A stretch of 64,000 bases of DNA from Nocardioides cavernae. Lineage in GTDB: Bacteria > Actinomycetota > Actinomycetes > Propionibacteriales > Nocardioidaceae. The notes under the pieces are model-generated. The model did not search any database. It was given only the letters and a program-made list of their open reading frames with translations, and had not been told where the DNA came from. Shown piece after piece: positions 45,789 to 55,568 of this stretch; the first letter of the stretch is position 1; every line of letters starts with the position of its first letter. The stretch is from assembly GCF_016907475.1 (NCBI RefSeq), contig NZ_JAFBCA010000001.1:4588001-4652000 (forward strand). The letters run 5' to 3'. The position numbers and the translations under genes were made by a program.

Positions 45789-45807
45789 CGCACTCGCACC
45801 TCGTGCG
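45789..45807. repeat. Single nonaloop hairpin (minus orientation)
   Basis: CGCAC/GTGCG stem enclosing GAGGTGCGA on the minus strand. It lies just upstream of the TAGGGT -10 of the DUF4032 gene. Confidence 0.5.
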
Positions 45808-45824
45808 CGGCTAGGGTCGCGACC

Positions 45825-47033
45825 ATGGCCATGCGGATCGTCGCCAGCCGGCCGGACCCGGCCATCCTCCGCCTGCCCTGGCACCTCCCGCTGGAGGAGT
45901 GGCCGGACGACGTCGTCGTCCCGCTGCCGCGCGGCCTCTCGCGCCACGTGGTGCGCATCGTGCGGCTCGGCAGCAGCGTCTACGCCGTCAAGGAGACCAA
46001 CGACGACATCGCCTTCCGGGAGTACCGGATGCTGCGCGACCTCCAGCGGATGGGGATGCCGTCGGTCGTCCCGCAGGGCGTCGTCACCGGCCGCGAGAGC
46101 CGCGACGGCGAGGACCTGCCCGCGGCGCTGATCACCCACCACCTCCGGTTCTCCCTGCCCTATCGCAGCCTCTTCAGCCGCGGGATGGACGCCGAGCACG
46201 TGCCCACGCTGATCGACGCGATCGTCGTGCTGCTGGTCCGGCTCCACCTCGCCGGTTTCTACTGGGGCGACGTCTCGCTGTCCAACGTGCTCTTCCGCCG
46301 CGACGCCGGGGCGCTGGCCGCCTACCTCGTGGACGCCGAGACCGGCGAGCTGCACGAGCACGTGGGCGACCGACTGCGGGAGTACGACATCACCGTGGGC
46401 TGCGAGAACATCTTCGCCGAGCTGATGGACCTCAGCGCGAGCGGCGCCGTCCAGCGCCCGATCGACGGCTTCGCGATCATCGAGCACCTGCGCTCGCGCT
46501 ACGAGGCGCTGTGGCGCGAGCTGACCGACCTCGAGGAGTTCGGCGCCGACGAGATGTGGCGCATCGAGCGCCGCGTCGAGCGGCTCAACGACCTCGGCTT
46601 CGACGTCGACGAGCTCGACATCGTCACCGACCTGGGCGGCGACACGATCCGCATCCAGCCCAAGGTCGTCGACCTCGGCCACCACACCCGCGAGCTGCGC
46701 GACCTCACGGGCATGGCCGTCGAGGACAACCAGGCGCGCCGCATCCTCAACGACCTCGCGTCGTTCGCCGCCCACTACGACCTCGGCCGCGAGGACCGCC
46801 ACGTCATGGCGAGCCGCTGGATGCACGAGATCTTCGAGCCGATCATGGCGATGATCCCGCCCGACGCCACCGGCAAGCTGGAGCCGGCCGAGATCTTCCA
46901 CGAGATCCTGGAGCACCGGTGGTACCTGTCGGAGCAGGCCGGCCACGAGGTCGGCATCCACGAGACCGCGCGCGACTACATCGAGCGGTTCCTCACGGCC
47001 AGACCCGACGAGGCCATCACGGGGCAGGAGTGA
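45825..47033 (+). CDS. DUF4032 protein with kinase-like fold
   Basis: 402 aa. The N-terminal part resembles a lipopolysaccharide-kinase-type fold: YAVKETNDDIAFREYRML supplies a Lys, and GFYWGDVSLSNVLF followed by YLVDAETGELH supplies the Asp pair of an HRD/DFG-like site. The DUF4032 domain occupies the C-terminal half. Substrate unknown. ATG 45825 is 7 bases after TAGGGT (45812-45817). A longer in-frame reading into the GH13 gene is not coding. The 3' end overlaps the convergent phosphoesterase gene by 17 bases. Confidence 0.87.
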   Translation: MAMRIVASRPDPAILRLPWHLPLEEWPDDVVVPLPRGLSRHVVRIVRLGSSVYAVKETNDDIAFREYRMLRDLQRMGMPSVVPQGVVTGRESRDGEDLPAALITHHLRFSLPYRSLFSRGMDAEHVPTLIDAIVVLLVRLHLAGFYWGDVSLSNVLFRRDAGALAAYLVDAETGELHEHVGDRLREYDITVGCENIFAELMDLSASGAVQRPIDGFAIIEHLRSRYEALWRELTDLEEFGADEMWRIERRVERLNDLGFDVDELDIVTDLGGDTIRIQPKVVDLGHHTRELRDLTGMAVEDNQARRILNDLASFAAHYDLGREDRHVMASRWMHEIFEPIMAMIPPDATGKLEPAEIFHEILEHRWYLSEQAGHEVGIHETARDYIERFLTARPDEAITGQE

Positions 47034-48537
47034 CGGGCTCCCAGTCGCCGACCTGCCACGAGCCGTTGGTGCGCAGCCGCACCCACTGCAGCCCGACCGG
47101 TCGCCCGTCGGCGTAGGTGATGAGGCTGACCTCGGCGTCGCGGCGCGGCTTGCTGCCGAGCGCGATGGCGTACGCCGCCCCGCCGGTCGTGCCGTTGGTC
47201 CAGGTGTAGCCGGTCGCGCCGTCCTCGGCGTCGACGGCGTCGGGGCCGTTCTGCACGTGGGTGTGCCCGCCGACCACGAGGTCCACGCATCCCCGGTCGA
47301 GCGCCTCGCGGCCGAGGTTGGCGTCGTGGACCAGAATGGTGCTCACCCGCTCGCCGTCCTCCGCCGCGGCGCAGGCGCCGTCCGCGAGCCGGTCGCCCAC
47401 CTCGGCGAAGCTGAGACCGGACTCGTCGCGCCAGTTGCCCAGACCGCTGCTGCGCGGGTCGTCGACGCCGAGCAAGGTGCCGCCCCACGGGGCGTCGACC
47501 ACCTCGCCGTCGAGCATGGTCCACCCGAGGTCGGCGAGGTAGGTGCTGACGAAGGTGCCGTGGTCGTGGTTGCCGGCGACCCCGTAGCGCTCCCAGTCGT
47601 CGAAGGCGGCCTGGAGGGAGTCGAGGCTGAAGGCCTCCCACGGCTGGCCGGTCGAGGTGTCGTCGCCCGCGTCGAGCACGACGCTCGCCCCGGCGGCGTC
47701 GCCGATGGCGCGGGCCACGCGGTCCATGCCGATGTTGTCGTGCCGGTCGCTGAGCAGCAGGGCAACGGTCTCGTCGTCCTCGGGCGTGCGGAGGCCCAGG
47801 TCCGGGAGGTCGGCGGCCGTCTCGGCAGCCGTGGAGTAGAACTCCTTGCTCTTGTCGTAGGTGTCCACCGCGCTCAGCACCAGGCGCTTGCTCTGGGTGG
47901 TGACCGGGCCCGAGCGCACCTCGATGTCGCGCACCTCGGCCGGCAGCTCGACGTCGGGGCCCGCCAGCTCCGCGAGCGTCTGCCAGCTGCCCTGGTCCTC
48001 CTGCGTCGCCTCGTCGCTCTCCCACGGCTGCCACACCAGCAGCGGCAGCGTCAGCAGCAGGACCAGCGCGAGCAGGCCCTGCCGCGTCCCGAGCCCCCGG
48101 AACAGCTCACCGCGCCGGTGACGTCCCAGCAGGAGGAAGACCGCGACCGGCAACAGCCCGACCCCCAGTCCGCGCAGGGCTGCCGACAGGGCCATGTCGA
48201 GGACGACGCCCTCGACCTTCTCGATCGGCGCGGACGGGTCACCGGCGATCAGCGCGTAGCGCTGTACCAGCTCCTCGATCGACCCGACCTCCGTCTTGCC
48301 GAGCGTCAACCTCACGCCGAGCGGACCCACGTCGCGGAAGCGCAGGTCGGGCAGCAACGGCCCGGTCTCGACCACGGCGTCGCGCGCCAGCGTGGGGCGT
48401 ACGACGGTGTCGTGGCCGACCAGCACGACGGTCCGGCTGCTGTTGAGGAAGAGCGACACCGCCACGGCGAGCCCGAGAGCCACGCTGCCCACGAGCAGCA
48501 CGGCACCGACGAGCAGCCGCCGCGGGGTGGAACTCAT
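47017..48537 (-). CDS. Membrane metallophosphoesterase
   Basis: 506 aa. An N-terminal membrane helix and two more at about residues 115-150 are followed by a calcineurin-like domain with LLSDRHDN, VVLDAGDD, GVAGNHDHG and GGHTHVQ, the full set of metal ligands. The active site is probably outside the membrane. Substrate unknown. It starts 2 bases after rlmB and lies in the cysS-rlmB transcript direction. Confidence 0.85.
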   Translation of the reverse strand: MSSTPRRLLVGAVLLVGSVALGLAVAVSLFLNSSRTVVLVGHDTVVRPTLARDAVVETGPLLPDLRFRDVGPLGVRLTLGKTEVGSIEELVQRYALIAGDPSAPIEKVEGVVLDMALSAALRGLGVGLLPVAVFLLLGRHRRGELFRGLGTRQGLLALVLLLTLPLLVWQPWESDEATQEDQGSWQTLAELAGPDVELPAEVRDIEVRSGPVTTQSKRLVLSAVDTYDKSKEFYSTAAETAADLPDLGLRTPEDDETVALLLSDRHDNIGMDRVARAIGDAAGASVVLDAGDDTSTGQPWEAFSLDSLQAAFDDWERYGVAGNHDHGTFVSTYLADLGWTMLDGEVVDAPWGGTLLGVDDPRSSGLGNWRDESGLSFAEVGDRLADGACAAAEDGERVSTILVHDANLGREALDRGCVDLVVGGHTHVQNGPDAVDAEDGATGYTWTNGTTGGAAYAIALGSKPRRDAEVSLITYADGRPVGLQWVRLRTNGSWQVGDWEPVTPAP

Positions 48538-48539
48538 TG

Positions 48540-49496
48540 CTACGAGCGGGCCTGCGAGATCGCGTAGAGGGCGACCGAGGCGGCCACGCCGGCGTTGAGC
48601 GACTCGAGCTGACCGGCCATCGGGATCGAGACGATCTGGTCGCAGGTCTCGGCCACGAGCCGGCCGAGGCCCTTGCCCTCCGACCCGACGACGACCACCA
48701 GCGGGCCCTCGGCCAGGCCGCCGGGGGCGACCAGCTCGGGCAGGGAGATGTCACCGTCGGCCGCCAGGCCGACGACCATGCAGCCCGCGTCCTGGTAGGC
48801 CTTGAGCTGGCGCGTCAGGTTGACCGTCTGGGCGATCGGGAGCCGTGCGGCGGCGCCCGCGCTGGTCTTCCAGGCCGAGGCCGTCATCCCGGCGGCCCGG
48901 CGCTCGGGGATCAGCACGCCGTGGGCACCGAAGCCAGCCGCGGAGCGGACGACGGCGCCGAGGTTGCGCGGGTCGGTGACCGAGTCGAGGGCGACGACCA
49001 GCGCCGGCTCCTTCGCCTCGGCTGCCCGCTCGAGCAGGTCGTCGGCGTGGGCGTACTCGTAGGCCGGCAGCCGTGCGGCGAGGCCCTGGTGGACGGCCCC
49101 GCCGGTCATCCGGTCCATCTCGTTGCGGGTGACCTCGAGCAGGGTCAGGCCCTGCTCGGCGGCGAGCTTGAACGCCTCGCGCATCCGGCCGTCGCGCTCG
49201 GTGCCCTCGGCGACGTAGACCCCCGTGACCGGCACGCCGGCCTGCAGCAGCTCGACGACGGAGTTGCGACCGGCGGCCCACTCGGCCTCGGCGGTCGTAC
49301 GCCGCTTGGGCCGCGCGGACTTGTCGCGTTCGGAGCGCTTGGCCGCCTTGTGGGCCTGGTGGTAGGGCCGGTCCTTGGCCTTGGGCGTCGGACCCCTGCC
49401 CTCGAGCCCCCGGCGGACGCGTCCGCCCGACCCGGCGGTCGGGTTGCCCTTGCCCGTCTTCTTGATCGCGCCCTTGCGCTGCGAGTTGCCGGCCAT
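48540..49496 (-). CDS. rlmB: 23S rRNA (guanosine-2251-2'-O)-methyltransferase RlmB
   Basis: 318 aa SpoU/TrmH-family methyltransferase. The basic N-terminal extension MAGNSQRKGAIKKTGKG is typical of actinobacterial members. SpoU motifs are DSVTDPRNLGAVVRSA, VVVVGSEGKGLGR and IPMAGQLESLNAGVAAS. ATG 49496 is preferred to an in-frame Met 23 codons upstream that lies within cysS. It follows cysS by 1 base, the same order as in mycobacteria. Confidence 0.93.
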   Translation of the reverse strand: MAGNSQRKGAIKKTGKGNPTAGSGGRVRRGLEGRGPTPKAKDRPYHQAHKAAKRSERDKSARPKRRTTAEAEWAAGRNSVVELLQAGVPVTGVYVAEGTERDGRMREAFKLAAEQGLTLLEVTRNEMDRMTGGAVHQGLAARLPAYEYAHADDLLERAAEAKEPALVVALDSVTDPRNLGAVVRSAAGFGAHGVLIPERRAAGMTASAWKTSAGAAARLPIAQTVNLTRQLKAYQDAGCMVVGLAADGDISLPELVAPGGLAEGPLVVVVGSEGKGLGRLVAETCDQIVSIPMAGQLESLNAGVAASVALYAISQARS

Positions 49497-49497
49497 G

Positions 49498-50898
49498 TCA
49501 CACGCTCCACTTCGGGCCGGTCGGGGTGTCTTCCACCTCGACGCCGGCCGCCTTGATCCGGTCACGGATGGCGTCGGCGCGGGCCCAGTCCTTGGCCTCG
49601 CGCGCCGCCGTCCTCTCCTCGAGCAGTCCCTTCACCAGCGCGTCGACGACCTCGGTCAGCCGGTCGTCGGTCCGGCCGGTCGCCCACGCGGAGTCGGCGG
49701 GGTTGAGCCCCAGCACGTCGAGCATCGCGACGACCTCGCCGAACTTCTGGCTGAGCTCGTCGGACGGCCCGTCGGCCAGCAGCCGGTTGCCCTCGCGGAC
49801 GGAGTCGTGGATGACCGCCACCGCAGCGGGCGTGCCGAGGTCGTCGTCCATCGCCTCGCGGAAGGCGTCGGGCAGCGAGGCGAACCACGAGCCGACGACG
49901 GGAGCGGCGCGGTCGAGGAAGTCCTCGAGGCGCCGGAACGCCTTGGCCGACTCCTCGAGCGCCTCGAAGCTGAACTCGACGTGCGAGCGGTAGTGGGCCG
50001 CGACGATGTAGTAGCGCAGCTCGATGCCGCGCACACGCTCGAGCACCGACGGGATGAGCATCGAGTTGCCCAGCGACTTGCTCATCTTCTCGCCGGCGGT
50101 GGTGATCCAGGCGTTGTGCAGCCAGTACGACGCGAACGGGCGGCCGGCGGCACGCGACTGGGCCTGCTCGTTCTCGTGGTGGGGGAAGCGCAGGTCGACG
50201 CCGCCGCCGTGGATGTCGAAGGCCGGACCGAGGTACTTGCCGGCCATGGCCGAGCACTCGATGTGCCACCCGGGGCGGCCGGGCCCCCACGGGGAGGGCC
50301 AGGAGGCGGTCTGCGGCTCGGACTCCTTCTTCCACCCCTTCCAGAGGGCGAAGTCGCGCGGGTCGCGCTTGCCCCGGGGGTCGGCGTCGCCGGCGGGCTC
50401 CATGTCGTCCACGCGCTGCCGGGTCAGCTCGCCGTAGGCCGCCCAGCTGCGCACGTCGAAGTAGACGTCGCCGCTGCCGTCCTCGGCGGCGTAGGCGTGG
50501 CCGCGGGCGATGAGCTGCTCGATGAGCTCGACGATCTCCGGGACGTGGCCGGTGGCGCCCGGCTCGTAGGTCGGCGGCAGCACGTTGATCGCGGTGAGCG
50601 CGGCGTCGAGCTCGCGCTTCATCGCCGAGGCGAGGGCGTACCAGTGCACGCCCTGCTCGGCGGACTTCGTCAGGATCTTGTCGTCAATGTCGGTGACGTT
50701 GCGGATGAAGTCGACCTGGTGGCCGGTGACGGCCAGCCAGCGGCGGAGCACGTCGAAGTTGACCGCGGAGCGCACGTGCCCGACGTGAGGCTCCGACTGC
50801 ACGGTCAGCCCACACACGTAGATGCCGGCCCGTCCCGGGGTGAGCGGGACGAACTCGCGGGTCTCGCGCGTCGCGGTGTCGTGGAGCCTCAGGGTCAC
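49498..50898 (-). CDS. cysS: Cysteinyl-tRNA synthetase
   Basis: 466 aa class I synthetase. The zinc Cys is in [10 protein letters not shown], the HIGH-like motif is HVGHVRS, and KMSKSLGN is intact; HIECSAMAG and [11 protein letters not shown] are also present. GTG 50898 is 6 bases after TAGACT (50905-50910), consistent with a leaderless mRNA. It begins the cysS-rlmB-phosphoesterase unit. Confidence 0.96.
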   Translation of the reverse strand: MTLRLHDTATRETREFVPLTPGRAGIYVCGLTVQSEPHVGHVRSAVNFDVLRRWLAVTGHQVDFIRNVTDIDDKILTKSAEQGVHWYALASAMKRELDAALTAINVLPPTYEPGATGHVPEIVELIEQLIARGHAYAAEDGSGDVYFDVRSWAAYGELTRQRVDDMEPAGDADPRGKRDPRDFALWKGWKKESEPQTASWPSPWGPGRPGWHIECSAMAGKYLGPAFDIHGGGVDLRFPHHENEQAQSRAAGRPFASYWLHNAWITTAGEKMSKSLGNSMLIPSVLERVRGIELRYYIVAAHYRSHVEFSFEALEESAKAFRRLEDFLDRAAPVVGSWFASLPDAFREAMDDDLGTPAAVAVIHDSVREGNRLLADGPSDELSQKFGEVVAMLDVLGLNPADSAWATGRTDDRLTEVVDALVKGLLEERTAAREAKDWARADAIRDRIKAAGVEVEDTPTGPKWSV

Positions 50899-51008
50899 CG
50901 GGCAAGTCTAGGGCGAGCGGTCCGATCCTCCGGCTTCGGCGAGCGGCGCCGTCGGCCGAGGGATGTGACTCCTGAGACGTGTGGGGCTTTCCGGGTTATC
51001 GTCGACCG

Positions 51009-52211
51009 GTGCTCCGACGTCTCGCGGTCCTCGCCCTTCCCCTGCTGCTGGCCGCCTCCTTCGCCTCCGTGGCGGGCGCCGCCGAGGAGCCCGCGGCCCG
51101 GCAGCGCGCGACGCCCCAGGTCGACCTCACGTCGTGGAGCAGCTACGCCGACTTCAAGGCCGGACAGCGCACGGGCCTCAAGATGGGCCGCGGCCAGGTC
51201 TCCCTGCTGAAGGCCAGGCCCCGCACGGTCGCGGGCAAGTCCTACGAGGCGGGCACCTGGACGTCGCCGTGGGCCACTCCCGGCTTCGGCGCCACCGCGA
51301 TCATCCCGTCGTGGGAGGCCACCACCCCCGGCCGCACCCTGGTACGCGTCGAGCTGAGGGCGCAGGACGCCACCGGCCGCACCGGCACCTGGGACACGGT
51401 GGCCGACTGGGCGCGCACCAACCGGCCCGTGCCCCGCACCACCTACTCCGGCCAGGCCGACGACCTCGGCCGGGTCAGCGCCGACACCTGGTTCGCCACC
51501 TCCGCCGTGACGGCGTACCAGCTGCGCGTCACCCTGATGCGGCCGAAGGGGTCGAGCAAGGCCGTCAGCCTCGAGCGGGTCGGCGCCGTGGCCTCCGTCG
51601 ACGCCTCGGCGCCGCGTGCCACCTCGCAGCCCGGGCCCGCGGCGGGCACCGTCCTGCCCGTGCCGACGTACTCCCAGATGGTCCACAGCGGCCACTACCC
51701 GGCCTGGGGTGGCGGCGGCGAGGCGTGGTGCTCCCCCACGTCGCTGGCGATGGTGCTCGCCTACCACGGCATCGCCCCGACGCCCACCGGCATCACGGCC
51801 GGTCACGCCGACGCCGTCGTCGACCACACCGCCAAGATGGTCTACGACAACGGCTACCGCGGCACCGGCAACTGGGCCTTCAACACCGCCTACGCCGCCA
51901 CGCTCGCGGGTGGCGACTCCTACGTCACCCGGTTGCGCGACCTGCGCGAGGCCGAGGACTACATCGTCGCCGGGGTGCCGCTCATCGTCTCGATCGCCTT
52001 CGGGCGCAACCAGCTCACCGGCGCCCCCATCTCCGCCAGCAACGGCCACCTGCTGGTCGTCGTCGGCTTCGAGGCCGACGGCGACGTCGTGGTCAACGAC
52101 CCCGCCGGCGCGACCAACGCCGACGTGCGCCGCGTCTACGACCGTGCCCAGTTCGAGCGGATCTGGATCGCCGCCTCCGGCGGGACGGCGTACGTCGTCC
52201 GCAACAGCTGA
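51009..52211 (+). CDS. Secreted C39-like cysteine peptidase
   Basis: 400 aa. A signal peptide covers about residues 1-25, a beta-rich N-terminal domain reaches about residue 210, and a C39-like papain-fold domain follows. The catalytic Cys241 is in GGGEAWCSPTSLAMVL, His347 in ASNGHLLVVVGF and Asn363/Asp364 in VVNDPAG. GTG 51009 is supported by TATCGT 6 bases upstream (50997-51002) and puts the signal peptide at the very N-terminus; an upstream GTG would add ten residues. Confidence 0.85.
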   Translation: MLRRLAVLALPLLLAASFASVAGAAEEPAARQRATPQVDLTSWSSYADFKAGQRTGLKMGRGQVSLLKARPRTVAGKSYEAGTWTSPWATPGFGATAIIPSWEATTPGRTLVRVELRAQDATGRTGTWDTVADWARTNRPVPRTTYSGQADDLGRVSADTWFATSAVTAYQLRVTLMRPKGSSKAVSLERVGAVASVDASAPRATSQPGPAAGTVLPVPTYSQMVHSGHYPAWGGGGEAWCSPTSLAMVLAYHGIAPTPTGITAGHADAVVDHTAKMVYDNGYRGTGNWAFNTAYAATLAGGDSYVTRLRDLREAEDYIVAGVPLIVSIAFGRNQLTGAPISASNGHLLVVVGFEADGDVVVNDPAGATNADVRRVYDRAQFERIWIAASGGTAYVVRNS

Positions 52212-52258
52212 CAGCGGGACCCCGGGCTCGCCCTGAGCAGGCCGGCGTTCCCCGATCG

Positions 52259-53776
52259 TCAGCCGGCGCTGAACTCCACCGCGTGCCAGCCCGTCGCACC
52301 GTCCGGGTCGGGGGACCGTACGACGCTGGTCTGGGTCTCGCCGTCCTTGCCGGTCGCCCGGACCCGGACCTCGTGGTCGCCCTCCGGCACGTCGATCGTC
52401 ACCGACCACTGCACCCAGGTGTCCACCGACGGCACCCCGCCGAGCTCGGCGCGGGTCCACTCGCCGCCGTCGACCTGCACCTCGACGAAGTCGATGCCGG
52501 TGTGCTGGTGCCAGGCCACGCCGCCGAACGACACGGGGCCGGCCGCGACGTCGTCACCGGAGCGCGGGACGTCGATCCGCGAGGCGATCTTGACCGGTCC
52601 CTCGGCGGACCAGCCCTTCGTCGTCCAGTAGCCGGTCGACTCGGCGAACGTGCTCACCTCGAGGTCGACCACCCACTTGGTGGCCGAGACGTAGCCGTAG
52701 AGGCCCGGCACGATCGTGCGCACCGGGAAGCCGTGCTCGATGGGCAGGGGGCGGCCGTTCATCGCCACCGCGAGCATGGCGTCGCGGTCATCGGTGAGGG
52801 CCTCGAGCGGGGTCGCGCACGTCCAGCCGTCGTGCGAGGTCTGCAGCACGCAGTCGGCGTCGTCGGAGACACCGAGGCCGGCGAGCAGGTCGGCGATGCG
52901 GATGCCGCTCCAGCGGGCGTTGCCCACCAGGCCGCCGCCGACCTCGTTGCTCACGCAGTTGAGCGTGATCCACGACTGCGTCATCCGGCGGGAGACCAGG
53001 TCGGAGTAGCTGAGGGTCAGCTCGCGGTCGACCATGCCATGGATCCGCAGCGACCAGTCCTCCGGCTCGATGGTGGGCTTCGCGATGGTCGTGTCGATCA
53101 GGTAGAAGTCCTCGTTGGGCGTCTCCCAGGGCGCGATGCCTGCCAGGCCGACCGAGGTGCTCGCGGGGGCCTGGCGCCGGGTGACGCCCGGGATGCGGAG
53201 CAGCCGCCGGCTGACCTCGACGTGCCGGCGACCCGCTCCCACCAGCCGACCGGCCACGGCGATGCCGACCGCGGCGACCGACACGGCGCCGGCGACCATC
53301 AGGAAGACGCGCCGCTCGCGCGACTCCACGTCGGGCCGGCCCCGCCCCCGGTCGAGGGCGTCGGTGAGCGCGGAGTGCAGCGTCACCCAGGTGAGCAGGC
53401 CGACGGCGACCGGCAGGGTGTCGACCGCATCGGCACCCCGCTGGCTCAGGACGGCGACCAGGCCCACGCCGGCGAGCGGGAACCAGACGAAGAGCGGCCG
53501 GTACCAGCCGCCGCGGGCCAGCAGCCCCGCCAGCGCGAAGCAGCCCAGGAGGAGGAAGAGGATGACGCCGACGAGGAACGGCTTGTCGAAGTGGCCGAGC
53601 ACCGAGATGGCCCGCTCGGCGATCGGTCCGGGCGTGAACCGGATGACCACCTCCGCCACCGCCACCACCGGCGCGTCCCGGATGGTGAGGACCATGGCGG
53701 TCGCATAGCTGGTCGCCAGGCCGGCGAGACCGGCCAGCACGCCGGCGAGCACCCAGGGAGCACGGCGAGTGGTCAC
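52259..53776 (-). CDS. Membrane-anchored sulfite-oxidase-fold molybdoprotein
   Basis: 505 aa. Four to five membrane helices (residues 5-180) precede an oxidoreductase molybdopterin domain. Cys274 in ITLNCVSNEVGG is the expected Mo ligand, with HGFPVRTIVPGLYGYVSATKWV after it. The C-terminal Ig-like dimerisation domain contains FVEVQVDGG and WVQWSVTIDVPEGDHEVRVRA. The active site is outside the membrane. Substrate unknown. GTG 53776 is chosen over a Met 37 codons upstream; CACAAT 6 bases before it is a weak leaderless -10. It is another Mo enzyme in a Mo-rich window. Confidence 0.87.
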   Translation of the reverse strand: MTTRRAPWVLAGVLAGLAGLATSYATAMVLTIRDAPVVAVAEVVIRFTPGPIAERAISVLGHFDKPFLVGVILFLLLGCFALAGLLARGGWYRPLFVWFPLAGVGLVAVLSQRGADAVDTLPVAVGLLTWVTLHSALTDALDRGRGRPDVESRERRVFLMVAGAVSVAAVGIAVAGRLVGAGRRHVEVSRRLLRIPGVTRRQAPASTSVGLAGIAPWETPNEDFYLIDTTIAKPTIEPEDWSLRIHGMVDRELTLSYSDLVSRRMTQSWITLNCVSNEVGGGLVGNARWSGIRIADLLAGLGVSDDADCVLQTSHDGWTCATPLEALTDDRDAMLAVAMNGRPLPIEHGFPVRTIVPGLYGYVSATKWVVDLEVSTFAESTGYWTTKGWSAEGPVKIASRIDVPRSGDDVAAGPVSFGGVAWHQHTGIDFVEVQVDGGEWTRAELGGVPSVDTWVQWSVTIDVPEGDHEVRVRATGKDGETQTSVVRSPDPDGATGWHAVEFSAG

Positions 53777-53813
53777 GAGTCCATTGTGACGGGCGGTCCG
53801 GCATGATGCCGAC

Positions 53814-54299
53814 GTGACCTCCCCCGTCCCCACCCCCCGGATCGGCATCGGCACCGACGTGCACCGCCTCGTCGCCGGCGTTCCCATGCACCTCGCCGGC
53901 CTCGCGTGGCCGGACGAGCCGGCCGGGCTCGAGGGTCACTCCGACGCCGACGTCGCCGCCCACGCCGCGTGCGACGCGCTGTTCTCCGCCGCCGGGCTCG
54001 GCGACCTGGGCAGCAACTTCGGCACCTCCGCGCCCGAGTGGGCCGGGGCGTCGGGCGCCGCCCTGCTGGAGGAGACCGCCCGCCGGGTGCGGGCCGCGGG
54101 GTGGGAGATCGGCAACGTCGCCGTGCAGGTCATCGGCAACGTCCCGCGGCTCGGCCCACGCCGGGACGAGGCCGTCGCCGCCCTGACGGCCGCCCTCGGG
54201 GCCCCTGTCAGCCTGTCCGCCACCACCACCGACGGCCTCGGCCTCACCGGCCGCGGCGAGGGCGTGGCGGCGATCGCCACCGCGCTCCTCACTCACTGA
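53814..54299 (+). CDS. ispF: 2-C-methyl-D-erythritol 2,4-cyclodiphosphate synthase
   Basis: 161 aa. The metal-binding GIGTDVHRL and [11 protein letters not shown] motifs and the [17 protein letters not shown] segment identify IspF of the MEP isoprenoid pathway. CATGAT lies 6 bases before GTG 53814. ispD follows 9 bases downstream, so the gene order is ispF-ispD, the reverse of the common order. Confidence 0.95.
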   Translation: MTSPVPTPRIGIGTDVHRLVAGVPMHLAGLAWPDEPAGLEGHSDADVAAHAACDALFSAAGLGDLGSNFGTSAPEWAGASGAALLEETARRVRAAGWEIGNVAVQVIGNVPRLGPRRDEAVAALTAALGAPVSLSATTTDGLGLTGRGEGVAAIATALLTH

Positions 54300-54308
54300 G
54301 GGGTCAGC

Positions 54309-54992
54309 GTGTCGACAGCTGTCGTCATCCTCGCCGCCGGCTCGGGCAGCCGGGTCGGTGCCGAGGTCAACAAGGTCCTGCTGCCGTTGCGGGGCGTCCC
54401 CGTGCTGGTGTGGTCGGTGCGCGACGCGCTCGCGCTGCCCGACGTACGCCGTCTCGTGCTCGTCGTGCGTCCCGAGGACCGCTCGGCGGTGGAGTCGGCC
54501 GTCGCTCCCCACCTCGGCGACCAGGAGGTGCTGGTCGTCGACGGCGGCGCGACGCGGCACGCCTCGGAGTGGGCCGCGCTGCAGGTGCTCGCCCCCGACG
54601 TCGAGGCGGGCGAGGTCGACGTGGTGGTCGTCCACGACGGCGCCCGGCCGCTGGCGGGGCGTCCCCTGTGGGAGGCCGTGGTCACCGCCGCCCGCGAGGT
54701 GGGCGGAGCCATCCCTGTGGTCCCGGTGACCCACCTGCTGACCCAGGACCAGCGGATCGTCAGCGAGCGGGTGGGCGGCGTGCAGACACCTCAGGCCTTC
54801 CGCGCCCGCGACGTGCTGGCGGCCTACCGGGCGGCGTCGGCCGACGGCTTCGTGGGCACCGACACCTCGGCGTGCGTCGCCGCCTACCGCGACATCGACG
54901 TCGCGGCCGTCCCCGGCAGCCCGCTCAACCTCAAGGTCACCTTCCCCGAGGACGTCGCGCTGGCGGAGGAGCTCAGCCCAACGGGGCCGTGA
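54309..54992 (+). CDS. ispD: 2-C-methyl-D-erythritol 4-phosphate cytidylyltransferase
   Basis: 227 aa. The CTP-binding loop [29 protein letters not shown] and a PVTHLL segment are present, ending [17 protein letters not shown]. All catalytic features of IspD are kept, unlike the convergent paralogue. GTG 54309 has GAGGGG upstream. The last 20 bases overlap the end of that paralogue on the other strand. Confidence 0.93.
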   Translation: MSTAVVILAAGSGSRVGAEVNKVLLPLRGVPVLVWSVRDALALPDVRRLVLVVRPEDRSAVESAVAPHLGDQEVLVVDGGATRHASEWAALQVLAPDVEAGEVDVVVVHDGARPLAGRPLWEAVVTAAREVGGAIPVVPVTHLLTQDQRIVSERVGGVQTPQAFRARDVLAAYRAASADGFVGTDTSACVAAYRDIDVAAVPGSPLNLKVTFPEDVALAEELSPTGP

Positions 54993-55566
54993 GCGCGTCG
55001 AGGAGGCGTACGTCGTCGGGCGAGGACACCCGCCGACCCTCCGGGGGTGCCTCGAGCGTCTCGACCTCGTGACCGGCGGCCGCCAGGTCGGCGACCGCCC
55101 TGGCGAGGTCGGACGACGGCCACCGCTCCAGGGACGCCAGCACGGCGGCCGGGACGACGAGGGGCGAGGCGACGGCCACCAGGGCGTCGCGGTCGAGCGT
55201 CTCGCCCACGACCTGTCCGGCCGCGCCGTCGGCGACCACCTTGACGGTGTCGGTCACCGGGCGGATGCCCACGACGGGACGCCCGGTCTCGCGGGCGCGC
55301 TCGAGGCAGGCGGCGATGAAGGCCGGCGGCGTCATCGGGCAGAGGGCGTCGTGGAGGACCAGGTCCTCCTCGGACTCGACCAGCCCCTCCCACGAGACGG
55401 ACGCGTCGAGGATGTCCACCCCGGACTCGCCCAGCGCCCACGCGGCGCACGCCACCAGCGCCTCGCCGTGGATCAGCGTGTAGGGCAGGGCGCCGCGGTC
55501 CTCGTCCAGAACGAGACCGAGGCCCCGGGGAACGTCGTCCCAGGGGCCTCGGCCAGCGTCGTCCAC
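54973..55566 (-). CDS. Diverged IspD-like protein following carD
   Basis: 197 aa. Similar to IspD in the middle ([20 protein letters not shown] and [13 protein letters not shown]), but the N-terminal CTP-binding loop GxGxRxG is missing, replaced by [20 protein letters not shown], and HDA-ARP reads HDALCP. Cytidylyltransferase activity is doubtful. It starts 2 bases after carD, where ispD lies in mycobacteria. It may be a displaced, degenerate ispD or a regulatory partner. Confidence 0.75.
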   Translation of the reverse strand: MDDAGRGPWDDVPRGLGLVLDEDRGALPYTLIHGEALVACAAWALGESGVDILDASVSWEGLVESEEDLVLHDALCPMTPPAFIAACLERARETGRPVVGIRPVTDTVKVVADGAAGQVVGETLDRDALVAVASPLVVPAAVLASLERWPSSDLARAVADLAAAGHEVETLEAPPEGRRVSSPDDVRLLDALTAPLG

Positions 55567-55568
55567 GC

